The notes: generated from the sequence alone by a model not told the origin. A stretch of DNA of 64,000 nucleotides from JACJWR01 sp963752505 (GCA_963752505.1 CAVVYM010000010.1:248001-312000); one strand, 5' to 3'; shown: positions 45,266 through 53,802, counted from the stretch's first letter. A program made the numbers and translations.

Positions 45266-45586
45266 GTGAGCAGATCCGCCCAGAGCGACCCGGGAGTGCG
45301 CGACGGCCCGACTGGCGTCGACCGTCGCCACGTCTGGGTGGAAGGCCACGTGCAGGGGGTGGGGTTCCGCTACTCATGCGCGGCGGAAGCTGCCAAGCAT
45401 GCTGTCGGCGGTTGGGTTCGCAATCTGCCCGATGGTCGGGTAGAAGCCGTATTCGAAGGTACCGCCGGGGCTGTCGCGGCAATGGTCGGTTGGTGCCGAA
45501 CCGGTCCGCGCTTCGCCTCGGTCGACCGCGTCGAGGTCAGGTCTGAGCCATCCCAGGGCCACAGCAGGTTCGAGGTCAGGGGCTAG
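45266..45586 (+). CDS. acyP: Acylphosphatase
   Basis: 106-aa protein hydrolysing acyl phosphates. Core motif HVQGVGFRYSCAAEA with the phosphate-binding Arg, and GGWVRNLPDGRVEAVFEG with the catalytic Asn. A polar N-terminal extension of about 20 residues precedes the domain. Single gene, not in an operon. Confidence 0.9.
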   Translation: MSRSAQSDPGVRDGPTGVDRRHVWVEGHVQGVGFRYSCAAEAAKHAVGGWVRNLPDGRVEAVFEGTAGAVAAMVGWCRTGPRFASVDRVEVRSEPSQGHSRFEVRG

Positions 45587-45598
45587 CCTGCCGGGCGG

Positions 45599-46204
45599 TC
45601 AGGCCCGACACTCCGCAGGCAACGAAACCTCGCCTGGGGAGTGTTCGAAATGGTCGATCATGATCCACTCGTCCAGGTCGGGTGCGTAGGCGTTCTGCAG
45701 ACCGAAGTGCAGCACCCGCCACCAAGTGCTTTCGTCGTCGGCGTCGACGTAGATGTCACCGACCATCAGCGGCAGGCGCAGAATCGGCAGGCCGGGGATC
45801 GGGGGGAGCATGCCCGGGGGAGGCTCGACGGCTGCGCATGCCCGGAAATGGTGCACGCGCCGCTCAGGGTCGCCGGAAAGGACTTCGGCACCGACGTAGC
45901 TCGCACGGGTCAGATGACCGTTGAGGTCCGCAAGGGAGAAGGCACCCATCGGCGAACACGGATTGCGCGGGATGTTGGGGAAGGCGTATGTGAGCGTGAA
46001 GAGGTTTCCGTCCTGGATGACGTTCGTGAAATGCACCGGATCACCTTCCGAGCCGGCGATCATCGCCATGTTGCCGTCGGTGGCGTTCCACGTGAAGCCG
46101 ACGGTGATATCCAGGCTTGGGACGACGTACCGGCCCACCGCCCGAAAGTTGTCTGGCAGACGTGGCGTTGCGGGAGGTTGCGTGCCGTTTCCGATTTTCG
46201 TCAT
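45599..46204 (-). CDS. Hypothetical protein
   Basis: 201-aa protein without recognised domain or signal peptide. Trp, Tyr and Asp are spread as in a folded beta-rich protein (VGRYVVPSLDITVGFTWNA; DIYVDADDESTWWRVLHFG). A Pro-rich stretch (PPPGMLPPIPGLPI) lies near residue 130. The ATG at 46204 has GATAAT 5 nt upstream (46210-46215), a fair leaderless signal. The 3' end lies 12 nt from the convergent acylphosphatase gene. Confidence 0.6.
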   Translation of the reverse strand: MTKIGNGTQPPATPRLPDNFRAVGRYVVPSLDITVGFTWNATDGNMAMIAGSEGDPVHFTNVIQDGNLFTLTYAFPNIPRNPCSPMGAFSLADLNGHLTRASYVGAEVLSGDPERRVHHFRACAAVEPPPGMLPPIPGLPILRLPLMVGDIYVDADDESTWWRVLHFGLQNAYAPDLDEWIMIDHFEHSPGEVSLPAECRA

Positions 46205-46315
46205 GGGTCATTATCGGCCACGCCGTCGAGGCTCGTGCCGTCGACGCGGGCAGGACGAGGGGATCCCCACTTTGATGAAGCGTCCAGGAGGGCGGGTCAA
46301 GCTCCCTCGCGTTTT

Positions 46316-46615
46316 CTACTCGCCCGGCTGCTGCTCGTTGTCGACGGCACCTGGCGAGACCGAAGCGCCCCGCTCTATTCTCTCGAGGCTTTCTCTTTCC
46401 TCGTTTATTACCTCTTGCGATTCGCTACATCCTGCAACGGCTGCAACCGCCGCAAACAACACGCCAACCAATCCGAGTCGGGCACGGAAACCTTTGTCCG
46501 GTTCTGTGAGGGGAGCCCGGCCCAGGCGCAACGATCCGCCGCTCTGTGGGGTTTGGCCTGGCGGCGAATTTCGATCCCCTTCGTTGTGCTCCAACTCACC
46601 CTCCCAAGTAGGCAT
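46316..46615 (-). CDS. Possible small membrane or lipoprotein ORF
   Basis: 99-aa ORF. A 50-residue polar N-terminus is followed by GLVGVLFAAVAAVAGCSESQ, which looks like a lipoprotein signal with a cysteine, then a charged tail. Arg AGA and Ile ATA codons, rare elsewhere in the window, occur in the last third. No convincing start signal; the true start could be internal. It lies in the otherwise empty 46.2-46.8 kb gap, which is visibly poorer in G+C around 46370-46480. Doubtful gene. Confidence 0.3.
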   Translation of the reverse strand: MPTWEGELEHNEGDRNSPPGQTPQSGGSLRLGRAPLTEPDKGFRARLGLVGVLFAAVAAVAGCSESQEVINEERESLERIERGASVSPGAVDNEQQPGE

Positions 46616-46788
46616 GCGATGTCAAGTCGGGACGCGACCGTGCTGCCGCATTTCCCTGGAATAGTACTGACGGTTCCAGGCAGGGCGACGGTGCCTCGCC
46701 CGGAACCTCCTGGGCTACGGCTTGGGAATGGTCCCGGAACTACAGACGGCTGTCGGCCGAGGATTGATGCCGTGTCGGAGGTCTCACG

Positions 46789-46794
46789 TAGCGT
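46789..46794 (+). promoter_or_regulatory. -10 element, leaderless start of DUF2510-HhH gene
   Basis: TAGCGT, 6 nt before the ATG at 46801. Confidence 0.5.
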
Positions 46795-46800
46795 GGTCTC

Positions 46801-47595
46801 ATGAGCACATCTCTTGACATCACCCGCGGGGCAACAGCGCCAGCGGGCTGGTACGACGACGGGTCTGGGAGTCTGAGGTGGTGGGACGGCCGCCAGTGGA
46901 CCGAACATTTCCAGGGTGCCATGCGACGGCGTGGGCCCTCGCGTCACCTGTGGTGGGCATTGTCGCCGGCCTACACCCTCGGCCTGGTGGCTTTCATCCC
47001 TGCGGTGCACGCCGCCATCGCCTTGCGGCGAGTCGGCCTCTGGCTGTGGGCGAGTGTGCTGATCGGCGCCGACGTACTTGCATGGACCCTGATGTCCTCG
47101 GCCGAGCGGAATCCCGACGGGAGCAACACCCCGGCTCAAAACGCCGGCGTGATCATGGTCCTGGTGCTTGCAGTGCTCAGCACCGTTCACGCCTTCCGAG
47201 TTCGCGATGAGGTCTTCGCCGGCGCTGGGATGGGGGACAAGTCGAGGAGCATTCCGGTCGGGCACGACCCGGCGATCGTGACATCGCTGGCAGCGCGGCA
47301 GCGGCGCAAGGAGGCCGCAGCGTTGGCCCAGGCTGATCCCGGGCTGGCCCTTGATCTGCGTATCGGACGGCCGGATCTTGTCCGGGACTTCGACGACGGC
47401 GGACTGATCGATGTCAACCACGTCCCAGAGGCGCACCTCGTGTCGTACCTGGGGCTGACCGGTGAGCAGGCGCGCTTGATCGTTGAGGTGCGAGAGCACA
47501 TGGGAGGCTTCCAGAGCGTCGCCGAACTATCTGGATTCGCCGAGGTGCCCGCCCAGAGGCTGGACGCGATTCGCGACCGCATCGTCATGCTCTAG
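46801..47595 (+). CDS. DUF2510 membrane protein with C-terminal helix-hairpin-helix domain
   Basis: 264-aa protein in three parts. An N-terminal DUF2510 motif (AGWYDDGSGSLRWWDGRQWTEHF, residues 15-38), two or three membrane helices (about 55-135), and a C-terminal ComEA-like HhH pair (IDVNHVPEAHLVSYLGLTGEQARLIVEVREHMGGF, then GFAEVPAQRLDAI). HhH pairs usually bind DNA or proteins, so a membrane-anchored DNA-binding role is possible but unproven. Confidence 0.75.
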   Translation: MSTSLDITRGATAPAGWYDDGSGSLRWWDGRQWTEHFQGAMRRRGPSRHLWWALSPAYTLGLVAFIPAVHAAIALRRVGLWLWASVLIGADVLAWTLMSSAERNPDGSNTPAQNAGVIMVLVLAVLSTVHAFRVRDEVFAGAGMGDKSRSIPVGHDPAIVTSLAARQRRKEAAALAQADPGLALDLRIGRPDLVRDFDDGGLIDVNHVPEAHLVSYLGLTGEQARLIVEVREHMGGFQSVAELSGFAEVPAQRLDAIRDRIVML

Positions 47596-47629
47596 GTGCG
47601 CCGGCCAGTGCGGTTGCTGTGGGCCCGGC

Positions 47630-47664
47630 TTCTGGGTTCTGGGCACTGGGTTCTGGGCACTGGG
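47630..47664 (+). repeat. Tandem 14-bp repeat TTCTGGGCACTGGG x 2.5
   Basis: A half unit (TTCTGGG, 47630-47636) and two exact 14-nt units (47637-47650, 47651-47664), ending 3 nt before palindromic element A. Confidence 0.85.
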
Positions 47665-47667
47665 CAT

Positions 47668-47729
47668 GTGTACGGGTTCGTCGCACTAGGAGCCCGGATT
47701 GACCTCGCTAGTGCGACCAACCTGTGCAC
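47668..47729. repeat. Palindromic intergenic repeat, copy A
   Basis: Arms 47668-47689 and 47708-47729 pair at 19 of 22 positions around an 18-nt loop; the inner 10 bp (GTCGCACTAG/CTAGTGCGAC) are perfect. The right arm AACCTGTGCACTC and the following GAGGGGCGG recur in copy B at 51.5 kb. It lies between the ends of two convergent genes, so it may act as a bidirectional terminator. Confidence 0.75.
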
Positions 47730-47836
47730 TCGAGGGGCGGGGCGGGGTCGATGACCGGCGACGACGCTCACTCTTCACGCGGTCTCATCAGCAAGCAGAC
47801 AGCCTGGGAGGGCTCGCTCCTGCCTGAACGCGCCGC

Positions 47837-49039
47837 TCAGCCCAAGGCCACCGCGGCGGGCATGCCGTGGAACTCCCCGTACCTGTCGAAGGCTTTGGCC
47901 AGCCGCTGATCGGCGGCTGTACTTGGCCGCCATGCTGGCAGCGGATGAATCTCGATGTCGATGCGTCGGGCCCGCATCTTGCGTGTCCACGTCGCGACCA
48001 CCTGGCCGCCGATGACGACCGTGTTGCGGAACATGCCGTTGCCACCCGGGATCACCGCGTCCATGGTTTCGGCGTCGGCGGCGAGCGCGCGGTCCTTGTA
48101 GCCGAGTAGGAACTCGTCGAAGCCGGGAAGCACCAGCGGCAGACCGGAGCGCCGGGTGCCCTTCTGCCAGCCGGGGGAGTCGAGGGCCGCAGCGGCGCAC
48201 AGCAGCTTCTTGTCGCCGACGGACACGGGTGCGAGATCGTCTCCTAATGCGGCGATGGCGGCCTTGGCATCGGCTGCAGTCAGGCCCGTCCAGCCGGTGA
48301 AGTCCGACGCGGCGGCCGGGCCATGGCTGCGGAAGTAGCGCTTGGCCAGGATCCGCAATGCGTCGTCGCGGGAGGGTTGGTGTTGCGGGGGCAGCCAATC
48401 GGCGGCGAGTGCGAACGTCTGCTCCTTGCCGCGCTGCGGTCCGATGACGCAGATTCCGGTCTGGGCGGCGTACCAGAGGTAGTGATAGCCGCGCTGGCCG
48501 CTGGTGTCTATGCCGCGCCGTTGCAGGGCCGTGAGGATCTGGGCTCGGGTCATCGGCTCACCCCCGGCGGCCATGCGCGGTGCGCCGCCGGACTCGATGC
48601 GCTGATCCGCCAGAATCTCGCCGATGGCCTCGGCGGCGCCCTGCACCGTTGCCCGGTCGGTGTCGAGATTCGACCAGCGCCGTTCCAGTCCGCGGAGCAT
48701 CCGTGCCCCGGTCAACTCCAGCATCCACCTCACATCGGCCGGTGGGACAAAATGAATCGTGCCGCGCATCGGCCAGGTCCGGACGATCTGCCGCTGCTCT
48801 GTCGCCTGGTCGATGTCGGCGTTTGTGGAGCCGGGTAGACGCACGCCGAACGACCAGTGCCCCGACGCCACGTCCTGGGCCTGCATGGCGCCAAACCACT
48901 CCACAACGGCTGCCGGCGAGCGAGGCGGGGTCTGGGATCCAGGGGTGTGACCATCGTGGTGGGCGGCTGTGAGCAGTAGTGAGCGCAGACGTAGTGCGCG
49001 AGCCTGGCTGTCGCTGAGCAGGGTTGTCACGCGACCCAT
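47837..49039 (-). CDS. Winged-helix DNA-binding protein, AlkZ/YcaQ-like
   Basis: 400-aa protein of the HTH_42/AlkZ superfamily of DNA glycosylase-like proteins. The N-terminal helices contain GAMQAQDVASGHW with the QxQ motif, then TWPMRGTIHFVPPADVRWML, LLPxGxDE-like LPLVLPGFDEFLLGYKDR and VIPGGNGMFRNTVVIGGQVVATW near the end. AlkZ unhooks DNA crosslinks; this actinobacterial subgroup is less studied. ATG at 49039; an alternative start is GTG at 49030. Confidence 0.82.
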   Translation of the reverse strand: MGRVTTLLSDSQARALRLRSLLLTAAHHDGHTPGSQTPPRSPAAVVEWFGAMQAQDVASGHWSFGVRLPGSTNADIDQATEQRQIVRTWPMRGTIHFVPPADVRWMLELTGARMLRGLERRWSNLDTDRATVQGAAEAIGEILADQRIESGGAPRMAAGGEPMTRAQILTALQRRGIDTSGQRGYHYLWYAAQTGICVIGPQRGKEQTFALAADWLPPQHQPSRDDALRILAKRYFRSHGPAAASDFTGWTGLTAADAKAAIAALGDDLAPVSVGDKKLLCAAAALDSPGWQKGTRRSGLPLVLPGFDEFLLGYKDRALAADAETMDAVIPGGNGMFRNTVVIGGQVVATWTRKMRARRIDIEIHPLPAWRPSTAADQRLAKAFDRYGEFHGMPAAVALG

Positions 49040-49117
49040 CGTGCCTGGTGGCGCTCCGACTGTGGGTCTCGGCGGCCGGTGTCGGCGAACCCCGGTGCCT
49101 CAGACGCGCGGAGTGGC

Positions 49118-49123
49118 TAGGGT
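49118..49123 (+). promoter_or_regulatory. -10 element, leaderless start of the UbiB-like gene
   Basis: TAGGGT, 6 nt before the ATG at 49130. Confidence 0.5.
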
Positions 49124-49129
49124 CAACGC

Positions 49130-50815
49130 ATGCTGCCCAGACGATTCTCGAATGATCCAGAGGTTGTGCTGTTCGAGCAGCGTGCCCGCGTCGAACGAAT
49201 CGTCGGAGTGCTCATCCGATACGGCGTGGCCGATCTTCGGGGTGATGCCCAGGAACACAGGTGGTTAACGAGGCTGGTCGGTCATGTCAAGCCGGATCCT
49301 GCGCTGGTGGCGATGAGTCGAGGTGAGCGGCTGTGCGCAGCGGCGCAGGAGTTGGGGACGGTCTTCGTCAAGATAGGGCAGATCCTCAGCACGCGGGCCG
49401 ACCTCGTCGGAGCAGATACTGCTCACGCACTGCAGGCGCTGCAGGCGGACGATCCGGCGGACTCCCCGGACGACATCGCCGCCACGGTGGCCGACGCCCT
49501 CAACGTGGCCGTCGACGACGCCTTCAGCGCCTACGGATCGTTTGACACCACACCGATCGCGTCGGCGTCCATCGGCCAGGTGTGCCGGGCGACCACTGTC
49601 GATGGGCGGGATGTGGTGGTCAAGGTTCGCCACGCCGGCATCGTCGACCAGGTCGATGCCGACGTGCAGATTCTGCAAGCCCTAGCCGACGTGGCCGAGC
49701 GGGAGAGCGCTCGGGCGCGCGAGTTCGGGGCGTCGCGCATCGTCGGCGAACTGGTGTCGAGCCTCGAGGAGGAGCTGGACTTCCACCACGAGCTGCTCAA
49801 TCTTGAGGTCATCGCATCGAACTTCGCCGGATCCACGGACTACGCGTTCCCTGAGGCGTTGCCCGAGTTGTCGGCTGAGGCGGTGCTCACTGAGACGTCG
49901 CTGGACGGCACCCGGCTATCGGATGTGATTACCGACCTGGGGGCGCGCCGGGATCCGCTGATCCGCCAACTTGCTGGCCTGTACTTCAAGATGATCTTCG
50001 AGGATGGACTGTTCCACGCAGATCCCCATCCAGGGAATCTGCTGCTGCTTCCGGACGGGCGCCTCGGTGTGCTGGACTTCGGCAAGTGCGGGCGCCTGCT
50101 CGACGATGTGCGCGAGGCTTTCGTCGACTTCCTCGCCGCCGTGTTCGGTGACGATCTGGAGGAGGTGACCCGCTGTCTGCTGGTGGTGGCGCCGGGTCCG
50201 GCGACGCTGGACCTGGACCTTCTTACCCGCGAGGTGGCGGTGTGGAAGGAGCGCTTCTTCCCGACGTCGGCCGCGACGCGCGCCGACGCCGATCTAGGTG
50301 CCGCGGTATCGGCGCTGTTGGATATGGCCAACCGCTACCAGCTGCAGCTGCCCAGCGACGTCGCTCTGATGCTCATGGTGGTTGTCGAGTTGCAGGGCAT
50401 CCTCGAGGAGACTGGCACATCGCTGCGCCTTTCCCAGCTGCTGCTGCCCTACGCCGCGAAACTGCGTAGCGAGCGGCTGTCGCCAAAGCGGTTGTGGCGC
50501 AGCGCAACCCGCCGGGCCCATCGCTGGGAATACCTCCTCGATGTGCTGCCCGGTGATCTGGCGCGCATCGTAGAGGCGGGCAGCCGCAGCGAGTTGAAGG
50601 TTCCGCTGGCGGTGGAGGGTCTCGACCGCCCGATCAACCGCATGGCGTATGCCCTGGTCACTGCGGCGACGATTCAGGGCGCCACCTCGCTGCTGGCCCG
50701 CGGCACGGCCCCGACGTATCGGGAGGTGTCGATGCCGGGACTGGTCGGCACCGGTGTCTCGGCCTACCTAGCGATCCACGTCCTACGCAGCATCCGGCGT
50801 TCCGGCGGGGTGTGA
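49130..50815 (+). CDS. ABC1/UbiB (AarF) family atypical kinase
   Basis: 561-aa member of the UbiB protein-kinase-like family. The defining KxGQ motif is GTVFVKIGQILSTR; the Ala-rich loop is ASASIGQVCRA; VVKVRHAGI holds the ATP-binding Lys; FHADPHPGNLL and GVLDFGKCG supply the metal-binding Asn and Asp. Two hydrophobic segments near the C-terminus (MAYALVTAATIQGATSLL; LVGTGVSAYLAIHVL) probably anchor it. The family acts in isoprenoid quinone or lipid handling; target unknown here. Confidence 0.88.
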   Translation: MLPRRFSNDPEVVLFEQRARVERIVGVLIRYGVADLRGDAQEHRWLTRLVGHVKPDPALVAMSRGERLCAAAQELGTVFVKIGQILSTRADLVGADTAHALQALQADDPADSPDDIAATVADALNVAVDDAFSAYGSFDTTPIASASIGQVCRATTVDGRDVVVKVRHAGIVDQVDADVQILQALADVAERESARAREFGASRIVGELVSSLEEELDFHHELLNLEVIASNFAGSTDYAFPEALPELSAEAVLTETSLDGTRLSDVITDLGARRDPLIRQLAGLYFKMIFEDGLFHADPHPGNLLLLPDGRLGVLDFGKCGRLLDDVREAFVDFLAAVFGDDLEEVTRCLLVVAPGPATLDLDLLTREVAVWKERFFPTSAATRADADLGAAVSALLDMANRYQLQLPSDVALMLMVVVELQGILEETGTSLRLSQLLLPYAAKLRSERLSPKRLWRSATRRAHRWEYLLDVLPGDLARIVEAGSRSELKVPLAVEGLDRPINRMAYALVTAATIQGATSLLARGTAPTYREVSMPGLVGTGVSAYLAIHVLRSIRRSGGV

Positions 50816-51155
50816 CCGGCTGGTGGTGCGTCGGATCGAGGATCGCGACGAGCCGGTCAGGGCACCTACGGATGCGCGTCGCGCGTGTCACCGTCGGCGG
50901 GGAAGCGTCCCCGTCAGAGAAATGCTGAGTTCGCGGGCCGCCGCGCGGATCCCACGAGCAACCGCCGCGCGGATCCGGCTTGGTAGTGCCAAGCACTGCG
51001 GGCGTTGACAATCGTTTGATGCAGCGTCGGGGTCTCACTCATGCGGTGGCGATGCGCTGAATGTCTGGGACGGTTGCCGAGGCAAATCCCCCTCCTCCCA
51101 GAGCGCCAGGACTAGCACTGGACACCCCGCACCCAACTGACGAGGGAGTAGCCCG
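50816..51155. other. 340-nt gap with hairpins and a direct repeat
   Basis: Contains a GGGGA/TCCCC hairpin (50899-50912), two copies of CCGCCGCGCGGATCC (50938-50952 and 50962-50976, 24-nt period) and a GCTTGG/CCAAGC hairpin (50978-50994). These may terminate the UbiB-like gene. No convincing ORF. Confidence 0.5.
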
Positions 51156-51452
51156 TTGACCAACCACGGTGGAGCGCGACCAGGCGCACTGTACATCGGC
51201 GTCGTCGGGCCGGGCGACCTCGGCGAACTGCGCAACGGCCTCGTCGTACGAGCCTCCGACGCGATCATCGCGGTCGGCGGTAGTTGGGGGACCTTGAGCG
51301 AGGTGGCTTTGGCGATGCGGACCGGGGTTCCGGTCGTCTCCCTGCGCGGCTGGGATCTTCCAGCGCAGGGAATCGTCCAAGCGGACTCACCGGAGGCTGC
51401 GGTGCAGCGAGCGGACGTCCTAGCGTCCGCCCGCGCCACGTCTTCAGGCTAG
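51156..51452 (+). pseudogene. N-terminally truncated LOG-like (TIGR00725/SLOG family) protein
   Basis: 98-aa ORF matching only the C-terminal half of TIGR00725-type Rossmann proteins: DLGELRNGLVVRASDAIIAVGGSWGTLSEVALAMRTGVPVV. The N-terminal nucleotide-binding half (about 80-90 residues) is absent, and I could not find it in other frames upstream. The only start is TTG at 51156, although GAGGGAG lies 8 nt ahead, so a short product may still be made. Most likely a remnant; a deliberate short form is less likely. Confidence 0.6.
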
Positions 51453-51516
51453 GGGCCTGTCGCTATCGGCTCCTCATCCTCGCCACGGGTCCGGCGACTA
51501 CCGCCTTTCCCACCCC

Positions 51517-51588
51517 CGTGAGTGCACAGGTTCGTTGCACTAGAGGTCGAAATTGGCGCCGGGTGTGGGACAAACCTGTGCACTCACG
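51517..51588. repeat. Palindromic intergenic repeat, copy B
   Basis: Outer arms CGTGAGTGCACAGGTT (51517-51532) and its exact complement (51573-51588) form 16 perfect bp around 40 nt. Inside lies CGTTGCACTAG, cognate to the inner arm of copy A, whose partner has decayed. It is followed by AAGGGGCGGAGGGG, as copy A is by GAGGGGCGGGGCGG. It lies between convergent genes. Confidence 0.75.
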
Positions 51589-51648
51589 AAGGGGCGGAGG
51601 GGGGTCGGCACCGACGGACACCCGGTCGACCGGGCGGTCGGCACCGCA

Positions 51649-53802
51649 TCACCCGATGCCCAGCCGCGCCTGCTCGGCTGCGACGATGCGCGTCTCCATC
51701 GACGCCGGCACCTCGCCGGCATCGACCGCCGCTCGAGACATACCCGCCGTTGCGCTGGTGCGCGCGTAGGTGTCGAACTCTGCCTCCTTTTCGGAGAGGA
51801 GTTCGAGGATCCGCTCGTCGACGGTGTTCTCGATGAGCAGCCGATGCACCTGCACGGCGCGCGTTTGCCCCATCCGGTGGGCACGCGCGATGGCCTGCTG
51901 TTCGAGTGTGGGTTTGATCTGCGGCTCGCACAGAATCACCACCGATGCCGCCTGAATGTTCAGTCCCGTGCCGCCGGCTTGAATCTGGCTGACCAGCACC
52001 GACGGCCCATCCGGTGCGGAGAACCGGTCGACTAGGTCCTGGCGCTGCGCGGGCGTCGTGCTTCCGCTCAACGGTCCGGCTGATTCGACCGGCAGCGCTG
52101 CGGTGACGCGGTCGAGTACCTCGCGGAAGTTCGAGAACACGATCACCTTGCGGCCGTTGTCCACAACTTCGTCGACGATCTCGAGCAGCCGCGTCATCTT
52201 CGCCGAGTCGGTCGGCGCCGGGGTCAGGTAGGCGGCACGGCGCATGGCCATGAAGTTGCCCTGCCGCACGGCAGAGCCGTAGGCGCTCGCATCGGCTGAG
52301 AGGAACTGCTCCCATTCGTCGACTTCCAGCAGGTCGGGTAGTTCACCGAGCACCTCCTCGGTGTTACGACGCAGGTACACCGGTGCGACCTCGCGGCGGA
52401 ACGCCTTCGCCCCGGCCACCAGCGAGTGGGTGTCCAAATTCCGCGCGACGTCCGGGCGCAGATAGCGCACGAGGGTGACGAATTCCGCCACCCGGTTCTC
52501 CATCGGCGTGCCGGAGAGAAACAGCACCCGTTGGCTGGCCCTGATCCATTCCACTGCAGCCTGCGAACGGCCGCTCTTGGGATTCTTGATGTAGTGCGCC
52601 TCGTCGACGACCACGGCATCGGGTGGATCCGATGGCACCGGCAACCGCTTGAGCGTGTCGAAGGTCGTGAGGCCGATACCGCCGGTGCGCGCCCACCGCG
52701 CGAGTTCGTCGGGCGCCTCTGAGCCATGGATACGCACCGAACTCAAGGTGGTGTGGGCGGCGATCTCACGCTGCCAATTGAAGATCACACTCGCTGGGCA
52801 CACGACCAGGAACCGGCGCCCGCCGTGGGCGTGCAGATGGGCGAGTAGGGCCAGGGCCTGCATGGTCTTGCCCAAACCCATCTCGTCGCCAATGATTGCC
52901 CGCTGCTGCACGAGCGCGAATTTGGCGCCGAATGACTGATAACCGCGCAAGGTCGCCCGCAGCGCGGTGGTGTCAAGTTGGGTGGCGTCGATCTTGGCCA
53001 CGATGTCGTCGGGCAGGTCGCCGGGATTCTCGTCTGCCACGCCCACCCCGACCAGGCGCTCGACGAGGGCGTAGTAGTGCCCCGGCCGGCGCTCGAAGTC
53101 CGCCCAGACCGTGGCTGGCGGCGGTGGTGCGGCAGTCGCCACTGCGTTGAGTCGGCCACGTGCGTCGCTCTGGGTCGACCAGTTCAGCCAGGCCTCAAGC
53201 GTCTGCACTGCAGCGGGGGCGGTCGTCTTGGTGCGCTCGCCGGAGAACGCCCAACGCAGGCGCGACGCGGCGGGTTTGGCCGTGGTCATCAGGGTGGGCA
53301 GTTCGGCGACGATGCGGGCTGGTGCGTCGCCGAGGTCGCGCACCGCCGACTGGGTCGAATCGAACAGCGCCAGATGCTGCAGCAGCGTCGTTGCGGCCGA
53401 GGTGGGGTTGTCCGGATCGAGGCGAATCGGAACGTCGGCGGCAATGGAATCCCACATACGCCGGGCGCCCGCGACAACCGACGACGCGGTCTGCGTTCCG
53501 ACGCCGGGGATGGCCGTGAGTTGCCCGGGTGATGCGCGCAGCACGTCGGCGACGCTGCGATAGCCGAAGTCAGCAAGCGTGCCCAGCCGCAGGCCTGAGC
53601 CGCCCACGTCGCGCAGTCGCTCGATTGGGACGGCATTGAGTTCGTCGTGCACTGCGGCACTGCGCACCGCAAGCGTTGCGGCATTGGCCTCGGCAATGAT
53701 GCGAGCCGTCGTGTCCGCGGCGTAGCGGGCAACTTCCAACAGTTGGCTGGAATCGCTGAGGATGCGCTTGACCTCTGCGCGCGGCGGGAGAGTCGTTGCC
53801 AT
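51649..53802 (-). CDS. SNF2-family DEAD/DEAH-box ATPase with N-terminal HhH
   Basis: 717-aa Swi2/Snf2-type DNA translocase. An N-terminal helical region has an HhH motif (LTAIPGVGTQTASSVV, near residue 100). The helicase core follows: motif I GDEMGLGKTMQ, motif II VVDEAHYIKN, motif III LSGTPMENR, motif V QAGGTGLNIQ and motif VI RAHRMGQTRAV. ATG 53802 has GGAAGGG 9 nt upstream; the frame is open to 53964 but that part is unlikely coding. No SWIM zinc finger or nuclease domain. A role in chromosome repair or defence cannot be decided; no defence genes adjoin. Confidence 0.87.
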   Translation of the reverse strand: MATTLPPRAEVKRILSDSSQLLEVARYAADTTARIIAEANAATLAVRSAAVHDELNAVPIERLRDVGGSGLRLGTLADFGYRSVADVLRASPGQLTAIPGVGTQTASSVVAGARRMWDSIAADVPIRLDPDNPTSAATTLLQHLALFDSTQSAVRDLGDAPARIVAELPTLMTTAKPAASRLRWAFSGERTKTTAPAAVQTLEAWLNWSTQSDARGRLNAVATAAPPPPATVWADFERRPGHYYALVERLVGVGVADENPGDLPDDIVAKIDATQLDTTALRATLRGYQSFGAKFALVQQRAIIGDEMGLGKTMQALALLAHLHAHGGRRFLVVCPASVIFNWQREIAAHTTLSSVRIHGSEAPDELARWARTGGIGLTTFDTLKRLPVPSDPPDAVVVDEAHYIKNPKSGRSQAAVEWIRASQRVLFLSGTPMENRVAEFVTLVRYLRPDVARNLDTHSLVAGAKAFRREVAPVYLRRNTEEVLGELPDLLEVDEWEQFLSADASAYGSAVRQGNFMAMRRAAYLTPAPTDSAKMTRLLEIVDEVVDNGRKVIVFSNFREVLDRVTAALPVESAGPLSGSTTPAQRQDLVDRFSAPDGPSVLVSQIQAGGTGLNIQAASVVILCEPQIKPTLEQQAIARAHRMGQTRAVQVHRLLIENTVDERILELLSEKEAEFDTYARTSATAGMSRAAVDAGEVPASMETRIVAAEQARLGIG

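Noticed and set aside
45025..45546. 173-codon frame overlapping the acylphosphatase start
   Set aside because: Arg/Ser-rich with no domain; it conflicts with the acylphosphatase and its clear -10 signal.
47630..47729. CRISPR array
   Set aside because: The repeats are directly adjacent with no spacers and there are no cas genes.
50658..51038. 126-codon minus-strand frame after the UbiB-like gene
   Set aside because: Arg/Pro-rich, overlaps the end of the kinase gene and has no start signal.
51649..53802. Phage-defence island around the SNF2 ATPase
   Set aside because: No nuclease, methylase or other defence gene is next to it; it stands alone among housekeeping genes.
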